Shown: one piece after another, positions 10,545 through 19,200 of the stretch
How the letters are laid out: each line of letters starts with the position of its first letter
How positions within the stretch are numbered: the stretch's first letter is position 1
NCBI GenBank assembly: GCA_030248195.1
Contig: JASAND010012654.1
Coordinates: 1-64,000 of the forward strand
Direction: 5' to 3'
DNA length: 64,000 nt
Origin: Trissonchulus latispiculum
Taxonomy: Eukaryota; Nematoda; Enoplea; Enoplida; Ironidae
Position numbers and translations under genes: made by a program
The notes under the pieces: model-generated
Database searches by the model: none
The model's input: the letters and a program-made list of their open reading frames with translations, nothing else
What the model was told of the DNA's origin: nothing

Positions 10545-12161
10545 TCTTCAGGAGAGTAGCACGTCTGATTCGTCTCGCCCGCTTACTCGTTATTTAAAAA
10601 GAATTCGAGACGAAACCGTCCGTCTCTTTTCCGAATTGCCTCCAAATTCACAGGCGCCAGAGGCTTCAGATAGTTTTTTAAATCGTCAACTTTTCCACAA
10701 GTCACCGACAAATTTGGGGGTCAACAGCACGGGGGGAATACTTCCCCCCAAAATTTACAAAACCCGACCCCCCCATATAGTTCAAATCCACCTCCCCCTC
10801 CACCCCCACAAGTTTTGGTTTCGTCTCCCCCTGTGCCACAAAATTCAATGGTACGATTTTCTGAACCCCCCCACCCCCAAAATTTTGAACTCCCCCCCCC
10901 CAAATTCTGAACCCCCCCACCCCCAAAATTCTGAACCCCTCCACCCCCAAAATTTTGAAACCCTCCACCCCCAAAATTCTGAATCCCCCACCCCCCAATT
11001 TTTCGTGGTGCTGTCCGACCCCGCCTAGGAATAGGCGTAGCCATTCCGCTCCTCGGGGACGGTCATTGGGTGAAAAATCCAGGGGGGGAAATAAATTTTT
11101 CGGGGGCTCTAATGAGTGCTTGGGGCTCTCCAGCTGTTGGGGAACCCGTAGGGTAAAATTTGGGGGGAGAACATTATATAGACCGGAGAGAAAGTACGGT
11201 ACAGGTATTGGGGGTACACTTTCTGGCCGGTCTCAGACTGTTTCTCAATTTGCTTGTCCCCCAACCGAAAATTTGGTCAATTCAAGGGTGGGCAATATAC
11301 CTACTCCCTCCCCTAAAAATCCTACGGGACAAAATTCTGAAAGTTCAAATTTTCGTCAGGATTTTGACAATTTTATTTCACCTCGTTTTGATGTTGTTCA
11401 GAGTACGCAAAGTATTCTTTCCGTTATGGGATTGGGAAATGGGGCGGCCCCTAATGGTGTGCCTGGGCCGTTGTCTAGGCAAGCCGGAGAGGGACCCCCC
11501 TTTCCCAACAATTTCAAAATTCACCTCTTCCTCCAAATTATTACCCTTTTCAACCCTCTCAAGGTGGGGCTGAGGCTCCTCCCCCCCAAGTACGTATTCC
11601 CTCCGGTCTTCCCAGGTCCCGCTCGACGTTGTCGGGACACTCTCCCGACAGGTCGAAAACGGACCGCGCCCCCCTCCCACGAGTTCAAACTTTCAACAAA
11701 ATTTTGTTCAAAATACTTTGGTTCCGTCCGGCGTTGCCGGGACACTCTCCCGGCAGGTCGAAAACGGGACCCCTCCACCTTCTACAGGACCAAATTTCCA
11801 ACAAAATTTGGGAGAAAACGTTGTTTGTTCAGAAAACGGGTCCGTCTATAACTTAGCTCACAGTCAAAATTCGGGTATTTTGCCCGAAGCGGAGGGCTCA
11901 AATAACAATACCCCCACATCGTATATGGGGCAGAATTTTGGTGGGGGGCACCACCCCCCAGGGCCCATCTACCTACCAAATACCCAAATTCCACATAGCA
12001 TTCCAGCGGCCTCAGTGGCAGATTTTCAAAAACATACGTACGTACCGCCAACAAACTCCCAAGCCCCCCGGGGCTAGGGGGGGTTGTGTCCGCGGCAAAT
12101 GGAAACCCTACCAAAGGGGGGGGCCCCCCCTTTTGGTGGTGTTGTCGGCGGGGGGGCGGGG
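10545..12161 (+). pseudogene. Decayed gag-like region of the older LTR element
   Basis: After the primer-binding site an open but ATG-less frame encodes polar, low-complexity, Pro/Asn/Gln-rich sequence that shifts between frames. It contains a CCCCCAAAATTCTGAA minisatellite (10863-11005) and roughly 100-bp degenerate repeats built on GGGACACTCTCCCG and AGGTCGAAAACGG (near 11630 and 11736). The position directly after a primer-binding site suggests gag, but there is no zinc knuckle and no match I recognise. It stops at the 5' LTR of the large Gypsy element. The 298-residue open frame at 10955-11851 is part of this and probably not a host gene. Confidence 0.35.
10863..11005 (+). repeat. Minisatellite, about 29-bp unit, five copies
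   Basis: Tandem CCCCCACCCCCAAAATTCTGAA-type units with minor variation, directly visible. The unit length is not an exact multiple of three throughout, so the frame drifts. Confidence 0.75.
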
Positions 12162-13357
12162 TGGATTGTGAGGTGTGTATGTTTTATTGAGTTTATTTGA
12201 AAGTGAGATTTTGGTAAGAATGATAATTTTAGTGTGAAATGTGTTTTGTGTGAAATTGTGTAAATTCGTGTTGAAATTGGTGTGAATTTGGTTATTTTCT
12301 ATGTTGAAATATGTTGTGTTTTATTCAGCCCACTTAGCTACTAGGTGGCGCTGTTTGTCCTTTGAAGTTTCTCTGGATGCTCGCTGAGCATCCCGTTTGC
12401 AAAGGGGGTCTCAAAACTAGCCAATCAAAATTCACTAGGCTCCTCTCTCAGCATCCCTTTCAAAAACTAGTCAGTCTTGTCAAAGTTGCTGGTCTAGCGT
12501 GCGGCCGTCTTTTTCTTAGTGGCCTTATTTTATGCGTGTTATTTCGTGCCTTCCAATTTGGACCCCCTTCAGTGCCGTAAGTTATTGATTGTTTTTGCTT
12601 TTCTTTTTAGACTCCGAGGCGACCTCGTGGGTCGACCTAAATTAGTTAAGCGGTGCGTTAGTGTATTTCATCTCTTTTTAACTGAACAACTAAAGACGCT
12701 ATTTATTTTAGAAGAGGGGTTACTTATGTCGTGTTGTTTAGTTTAATCAGCCGCGACGGCTTAAAGAATGAACCATTAGAAATTATAATTATTTATAAGG
12801 GCTTAAATAAGTTACCGAGGTTGAATTTGTGTATGTAACTGTCCTGTAAATGTTTTCAAAAATCTATCCATGTTCCGTTTAATGTCATCATTTCTTAGCT
12901 TTGTGTGTTTGTCTAAATTTTCCCCGTTTTTGTAAGCTTTATAGATGAATGCTTTATTGTCAAAATTTACATTGCTATGTACTTTTCGGGAGTCTATCCC
13001 CTGTCTGTTTTCTTATTAAATGTGGTCTCAGTAGCTGAGCCATTAAGGTGTATTTAGCTTAGGTCTTATTAGAACTGTATACTCGGTAGGTAAGACTCTG
13101 AGTTATTTCCAAATCCAGGTAGGCTAATTAATTACTGAGCGTGTATTTAATTTAATCAAAGTTTCTTTAGTAGTCCAGTAGTAAGGCATTTTTGTCCCTT
13201 TAGTCAGCTCTTAATTAGTCTTTGGTTAGGTTTAATTATTCTTGGCGAGATCCTGCCCAGGTCGACTGGAACATAAGTCTCCTCCAGGTTCGTCGTTTCC
13301 ATACGCGCACAGTTTCCACCCGTAAAGTTTGGTTGTCCATACCCTTCCAACTTTACA
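12162..13357 (+). repeat. 5' LTR of the large Gypsy element
   Basis: Aligns with 25568-26771. The first 314 bp (12165-12478) match the 3' LTR with a single substitution (12397) and no gaps. The middle is strongly diverged with indels, and the last 100 bp or so are again near identical, ending CTTCCAACTTTACA. It lacks about 9 bp found at the start of the 3' copy (TGTAATGTGTGAATTG). It contains the palindromic AGCCGCGACGGCT and a 34-bp intron-like GTAAGT...TTTTAG segment (12577-12610). Confidence 0.85.
12577..12610 (+). other. Intron-like 34-bp segment in the 5' LTR
   Basis: Begins GTAAGT, is pyrimidine-rich and ends TTTTTAG. A segment of identical length with the same ends lies in the 3' LTR (25989-26022) although the surrounding sequence has diverged. 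Splicing is only inferred, and 34 bp would be extremely short for most animals. Confidence 0.35.
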
Positions 13358-13624
13358 TTAGGCTGCCAGTCTTCGACCTTTTCTTTTATTTCCCCTCGTT
13401 CGTTCTAGTTTATTGTTGTATTCTTGCTTTTCCGTTTTTGTCATTATAGTAGTGTATTCGTTTTGTGACTTCTCAGATTTGATCTCCTGGTATTTTTTCT
13501 TGTGTCAGTTATTTAGTTGTTCTTTTAAGTGTTCTCTTTTAACCCGCTTCTCTATTTTAACTAATCGTACGTGTTTAATTGTCGAATTTCCATTTTTTGT
13601 AATTTTCCTTTGATTCTTATATAA
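13358..13624 (+). other. Leader between 5' LTR and gag
   Basis: 267 bp of T-rich sequence. I cannot see a convincing primer-binding site directly after the LTR (TTAGGCTGCCAGTC), so the priming tRNA is unknown. Packaging signals would be expected here but none can be recognised. Confidence 0.5.
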
Positions 13625-16180
13625 ATGTCCGTTCAACATTCACCTGCGAAAACGTCCAAGGCTTTGACCAAGCCGGCCGATACGGCCTCTTCAAGTGACG
13701 CGGCGGACAACCGACCCTTGAACGCAGATGGGTTCGGGCGGTTATTTCCTCCATCTACCCTGAGTAAGAATTCCTCTACTCAATCCTCGGCTAGCCAGGC
13801 CTCAGCGGGCCCTGCATCTACAAGCGCTACGCTTAGTAGACCGTACTTGCGATCAGACTCAGCCAAAAATAGGGCCTCCAAAAGGGAGGAACTACTCGAC
13901 GATGTTACGGACCAGGGTCACGACGACCAACAAGAGGATGAGGCCTCACAGAAAACGGATGAGTTCCTGTCACCTACTGACCAGGGCGAAGTGATCGAAG
14001 ACGAATGGGACGAACAGGCAAGTATTAGAGACCAATTGGAGTTTCTTCGGCTCAAACTGGCTCGGATTGATTCTACTCTCCGGGACAGAGAACCTGATAA
14101 GGATCCGTTAGCAGCACCGGTGCCAGGTATGTCTGATGTTTCGGATTTAAGAGCTTTTGTTAATCAATTGGAATTGAACCTATTCCAGCAGCGACCACGG
14201 TTGGGGTCAGATAGTTCCATCATACGCAGGCAACCAGGAGCGAGGCCATTCCCTCCGTTTACCCGCTCTAAGCCTCGACGGCAAGAGGGGGGCGGACCCT
14301 CGCGACAATCGGGGCTAGCAGGCCCTAGTGAACCAGCGGTTTCAGGTCCACGGTTCCGCTCAACAGCTCATATCGACCTCACACGGTCAAAGCGCCCGAA
14401 ACGGGCTAGCAGTAGCCAACGGCCGGACGGTGGTGATCCAGAACAAGAACCGGATAAGAAACCGAAAGTGCGCGGACCCATGGACGCGTGGGTAGTCCCG
14501 CTACGGGACCAACCCACTGTACCGGTCCGACACCGGCCTCAAACGCCAGATACTGCTGGCCTTTTCCGAGTGAGAGGCCTGACCGAACAGGAATATAGTG
14601 TGATCAGAGGCTTGCTCACAGCTTGGATAGCAGAAATCCCGCGAGAAACATGGGAGGCACTCGAGCAGAATTTCCCTCGAGTTTGTATGGAGCTGTTGCG
14701 TATGTGGCCCAACCCTAGCATGGACCCGGACGCAGGGGCCCCCCCGTTCCAAATGGGGCAGTCTAAGCCAGCCCGGCAGCCGAGCCCGGAACCGGTTCGT
14801 AGCCGCAGAGGGAGCCAACAACGGGCCCCACCAATTGTAGATCTGGATTCATCCGATGACCAGGTGAGAGGTTCGCCGGTGGCGCAACCCCGCCGGCGGA
14901 GAGATGGTATGCGGCGGTCTAGGACCCCATCACGGGGCTACCACTCCCCGTCACCCGTGCGTAGAACGCCTAGTCCTAGGCGCTATTCGCGGGACCGGGA
15001 TTACCCTGCCTCTCGACGAGAGCGGTCGCAACGACCACGTCTTTCAGAGCAGCGAGAACCCTCTTCATATGAGAGTTTTAAACATCTGGGTGAATATCTG
15101 AAGGGCTTTAAGGGGGTTAAACCCTTTCAAGGGTCGCAGAGTAACATCAAGTTTACGAGTTGGTTGGCGAATTTCGAAACCACAGTAAAGGTTCATGACG
15201 TGCCTGCCGGCATGAAGTATAGAATCCTGTGGACCTTGCTTGATGACAAGGTCAAAGAATCTATGACTCCCTGTCCACCGGACACTTTCGAGGACCTAGT
15301 GACTAGGATCCGACAACTGTACGAACCCTTGCCTGTTACTACGGAGCAATATGCAGAGCAGTTTTATAGCCGAATACAGGAACCGCGGGAAAAGCCACAC
15401 GATTATATGGCAGCGCTGCGCTTGCTAGCGGTGCAAGCATTTCCGTTTGAACCTGGTTTTGATCGGGAAAAGAAGGTAGTGGCTCAGTTCAAAAGGGGTT
15501 TGAAGGCGGATTTGCGATCTAGAATGGCGGCTCCACTGGCCGACATTCAATTCTGGCCCCATGTGCGGGAGAACGACTTGATCACTAGGGCTCTACATAT
15601 CGTGGAGTCAGTACAGGTAGAACTGGATAAGGAACAGGCTGTTATGGTCTTTAGTGCCCAGAGCCAGGGACCACGAGGCTATAACGCCACCCAGGGGCGA
15701 CCCCAGCAGGACCAACAGCGGCCTCAAGGGCAAAGCCAGAATCAGAACCAGAATCGTAACCAGGGTTACCAACGTAACGACGAACGACCACCACCCCGCG
15801 CGCCTATGGACAGGTGTTGGTACTGCGGTCTGGTCGGTCACAGGCAACAACAGTGCCCGGACTACCTACAATACCTGACTCAGAACGAGCAAGGCCAGCA
15901 ACAGGCTAGGGGTAATACCCATCGACAGTACCGAGACAGGGGCCAGGAGGGTGACCCCCCTGCCCGGAGTCGCTACGACCAGAACCAGCGGAACCAAGGA
16001 CAAAGGAATCAGGACCAGCGTAACCAGCAGGAGCCGCAACGGCAACAAGACCAGCAGGATCAAAGGACTCAACGACAACAACCGGTTAGACCCCGCTCTA
16101 TCAGCCGGGGTTACGTAGGCCCACGTCGGTATGAAGGGTTCCCGGAAACGGGAAACGAGAATGCGGGGCACGGGCAGTAG
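13625..16180 (+). CDS. gag: Gag polyprotein of the large Gypsy element
   Basis: An 851-residue structural polyprotein that would form the virus-like particle packaging element RNA. Residues 1-470 or so are polar and Arg/Ser/Pro-rich, probably disordered. A capsid-like region spans about 480-660 (around FKHLGEYLKGFKGVKPFQG and following helices). A CCHC zinc knuckle, C-x2-C-x4-H-x4-C, uses C731, C734, H739 and C744. The tail to the stop is Gln/Asn/Arg-rich. ATG at 13625 is the first in the frame after an AT-rich leader. The frame ends TAG at 16178-16180, inside the frameshift stem-loop. Pol lies in the -1 frame. Several antisense frames overlap it and are shadows. It is longer than most Ty3/Gypsy Gag proteins, mainly because of the N-terminal half. 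Confidence 0.9.
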   Translation: MSVQHSPAKTSKALTKPADTASSSDAADNRPLNADGFGRLFPPSTLSKNSSTQSSASQASAGPASTSATLSRPYLRSDSAKNRASKREELLDDVTDQGHDDQQEDEASQKTDEFLSPTDQGEVIEDEWDEQASIRDQLEFLRLKLARIDSTLRDREPDKDPLAAPVPGMSDVSDLRAFVNQLELNLFQQRPRLGSDSSIIRRQPGARPFPPFTRSKPRRQEGGGPSRQSGLAGPSEPAVSGPRFRSTAHIDLTRSKRPKRASSSQRPDGGDPEQEPDKKPKVRGPMDAWVVPLRDQPTVPVRHRPQTPDTAGLFRVRGLTEQEYSVIRGLLTAWIAEIPRETWEALEQNFPRVCMELLRMWPNPSMDPDAGAPPFQMGQSKPARQPSPEPVRSRRGSQQRAPPIVDLDSSDDQVRGSPVAQPRRRRDGMRRSRTPSRGYHSPSPVRRTPSPRRYSRDRDYPASRRERSQRPRLSEQREPSSYESFKHLGEYLKGFKGVKPFQGSQSNIKFTSWLANFETTVKVHDVPAGMKYRILWTLLDDKVKESMTPCPPDTFEDLVTRIRQLYEPLPVTTEQYAEQFYSRIQEPREKPHDYMAALRLLAVQAFPFEPGFDREKKVVAQFKRGLKADLRSRMAAPLADIQFWPHVRENDLITRALHIVESVQVELDKEQAVMVFSAQSQGPRGYNATQGRPQQDQQRPQGQSQNQNQNRNQGYQRNDERPPPRAPMDRCWYCGLVGHRQQQCPDYLQYLTQNEQGQQQARGNTHRQYRDRGQEGDPPARSRYDQNQRNQGQRNQDQRNQQEPQRQQDQQDQRTQRQQPVRPRSISRGYVGPRRYEGFPETGNENAGHGQ

Positions 16181-16199
16181 ACCTGGCCCCGTGTCCCGC
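16150..16199 (+). promoter_or_regulatory. -1 ribosomal frameshift signal between gag and pol
   Basis: GGGAAAC (16150-16156) sits in the gag frame exactly as G GGA AAC, the X XXY YYZ slippery pattern. A 6-nt spacer follows, then a 12-bp stem: 16163-16174 (GCGGGGCACGGG) pairs with 16188-16199 (CCCGTGTCCCGC), with one G-T pair. The 13-nt loop holds the gag stop codon. The pol frame is open from just after a TGA at 16132-16134, so the whole signal lies in the 46-nt window where a -1 shift can work. Fusion would occur after Gag residue 844. The same heptamer is used at the gag-pro junction of Mason-Pfizer monkey virus. Confidence 0.88.
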
Positions 16200-16221
16200 A
16201 CCGACAAAGCCGTCTGGTGAA

Positions 16222-19200
16222 ATGGTCTGTGCGGTCCAAGCTGTTGTTGTTACTAATTCTAATTTTTCTAACAAGCCTGATAACGAACCCTATTGGAACC
16301 ATGGTGGTTTGTGGAGTAGTGACTCGGAAAGTGAGGGTGAAGGAGGCGACCCCCTTCCTCCACGGGACCAGGAACCTGTCTGCTTGTATCTGAATAAGGA
16401 CACAAATCGGGACGTAAACCCATGGAAATGTCCGTGTAAAACCTGCAAACAAGTACGTAGACGGGCTGAATGGTTTCCGGAAGAGGAAGTGGTCCTTGCA
16501 AATGGAGGTTTCCCGGACGGAGGAGACGTAGTCTATGATGGCGAAGGCAACCTTCGGCCATATAAATACTGGAATCGATGGCGGAAAGAAGTGAAACCCT
16601 TTGGTGATGGAGGGGCCTCTCAGCGCCCCGTCCCGTATAATAGGCGGTGGAAGCGTGCACCTGGTACTGAATGGAATATGCTTACTACAGTGCGTAAAGC
16701 TATGAAGTGGCAAGAAAATTCCGCAGTCATGGCAGCACAGACTCGTGCCAGGCAACCTGGTGCGGGCACAACCCGGAGGCAAAGGAAGACATCTACCTCG
16801 AAGGAGGTACAAACGGACCCCATTGAGGTTATTCGACCCTTACAACAATGGACGCCCACTCGGACGGAGAATCCATCGGGAGCCGGGGCTTATCGCAAAA
16901 GCCCTGGGGAAAACCAGGCCCCTGTAAATGGGGAGCAAGCTAAAAGCCCTAGGGAAAACCAACCCTCGGGTACTGGGCTTTCAGCAGTAAGCACTGGGGA
17001 AACCCCAACGTCAGAACTGGCTGTCACTACCCAGGTGGTGCCGGAAACTCCCACCTCTACAAAGGAACCGCCCAGTATTGTGATTACTGGGGCGTCTCCA
17101 CCCAAGCGGTCGAGTTCTTTGAAACCCTGGTCAGCAGCGAACAATCCTAGCCGACGAGAGCTCACGGAAACGGACGTATCGGATGACGAATCCGGTACTT
17201 CGGGTCTCACACTAGCGCCTGTTGAAGTTCATAGGTCTGGAGCTACTCCAGTAACACCTTTGAAATTGCGAAGGGACACTCAGGGTGAGTGGGAACCGGT
17301 AGAAAAAGGGATGAAACATCCGAAAACACCGGTACAATCCGGTGTCCCTACCCGTAACAGATTCGCCCTGTTGGAAACTCCGGAGTATGCAGTCATTCGA
17401 CAAGGTTGGGCAACCGTCAACCAAGCTGTTCAACAAGCTCATGTAGTCGCCCAGTCTATCGGCGAACAAATTCAGCAGCTGGCTGTTAACGTAATGTCCG
17501 TGACGGACCAGGTCCAGCAGTCCACCCAGAGCTTCGAACAATTATTGGCTGAATTCGTGCAGAAGGACTATGAACGGACCCTAGAACTTCAACAGAAGGG
17601 AACCCTTCGCGAACCAGACCAGCCTATCTGGTCGGAGGACCCGCCGCAACCCCGTAAGGGTAGACGGGGCATTCGCCTAAACGACCCGAATGAGATCATT
17701 GTGCTGGATAGCACACCGGTGGACGAGGAACCGGTACCCGCGACGCAGGAAGATACTTCCACTAATAAGGACGACGTTACAGTATTACAACAGGACGAGG
17801 TCATACCAACCTCAGGAGTGGCTGCTCCGTCGGGAAATTTAGTTGAACGTGACACGGCTACTGTAGATCAGCAAGAAGTGACTTCTACTGATCTAGGGGA
17901 CAAGTACGGAATCTGGGACTTAGAACAACAACTGCGGGCTGCCCTTAGCCCAGCTCAACGAGTCGAGTTTAACCTAGACGTAGAAGCCAGCGACAACGAG
18001 GAAGATAGTGGGCAACCCACAGCGCAGACTAAGCACCTCAACCGAGCGGTTCTATCTGTACTGAATGGGACGGCACCATTCTTTGTCTCGCAGTGTACGC
18101 ATATTGCCTTGAAGAAAAGCCCGTACGTGATCGTGGAAGTCAGAGGTATTAAGACTTTAGCCCTGTTAGACACGGGTGCTAACATCTGCCTAATGTCCAA
18201 ACATTTCTTTGACCAACTCAACAGTAGTAAACGCTTACATCTGGACGAAACGAAAGCTACGGAGGTAGCTACGGCTGCCGACGACCGGAGCCTGGCTATA
18301 TTGGGTACAACTAAGATTGCCTTCAAACTACATGGCGTTCGGTATGAATATACTTTTAACGTTACAAATAGTTTACAACAAGACTTTATTATTGGTTACG
18401 ACTTCCAGGCAGACCATAACTGGGTGATTTTTCCTCACCAACACCTTCTTTTATGCGACAAGAAGAAGGTACCTTTACTGACCCCAGGCGACCTGCAGGC
18501 CTTAGCTAACCGTTTCAGTATAGCCGTGTCCTGTACGGTATATTATTGTATGCGGGAAACGTGCAAACTTCCCCCTAGATCGGAAGTTATGGTCCCGGTT
18601 CGTTGTTGGCTTGGTGGTGCAGTAAAACCAGCTATTAATCAGGCAGTTGTGTTCGAACCATCAGAGGAGGTCCTCGAGGACTATGAAGTCTATCCAGTAC
18701 CTGGAGTCTTGGAAGTATCATCTCAAGTGAATTATATCAAGGTCTACAATCCCCTGGACAGGACGGCTCAGTTACCAAAGGGGTTACCCCTCGGACAAGC
18801 GGAGCCGGTCACTACGGTTACGGAACGACAAGGGTTCCGCTATGCCGCCGAGCTAGGTGTTAACTTTGCACAAGTACACCCCCATTTGGCTAGTTGGGCG
18901 ACCCATCCAGCCACCCGCTTGAATGAGAAAGAACTGCGTTACGCCCTAGAGGAGGTAGAACAGCTGGAACCGTATCACCCAGGTGACACGGTACCTATGG
19001 TTAATAGCGTGGGTAATGCAATACCAGTTCCAAGGTGGGTCGACCCCACAGTGTGCGTTGCCGAGGCTGACCAGAACTGGGGTTACGAGGAACCCCCAGC
19101 ATTGACTGAAAAAGGCCTCCAGGCCTTTAATGATATGCACTACTCCGCTGACGAAATGACTTCACAGCCTATGCCATCACTAGAGGAGCGTCAACAATTT

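Noticed and set aside
10955..11851. 298-residue open frame as a host protein
   Set aside because: The sequence is low-complexity, overlaps equally open frames, includes a minisatellite and ~100-bp repeats, and lies just after a primer-binding-site-like sequence. It is better read as decayed gag-like DNA.
14501..18326. Antisense open frames (for example 16111-16812 and 17955-18326)
   Set aside because: They lie wholly opposite the intact gag and pol frames and have no recognisable motifs. They are shadows of codon bias on the other strand.
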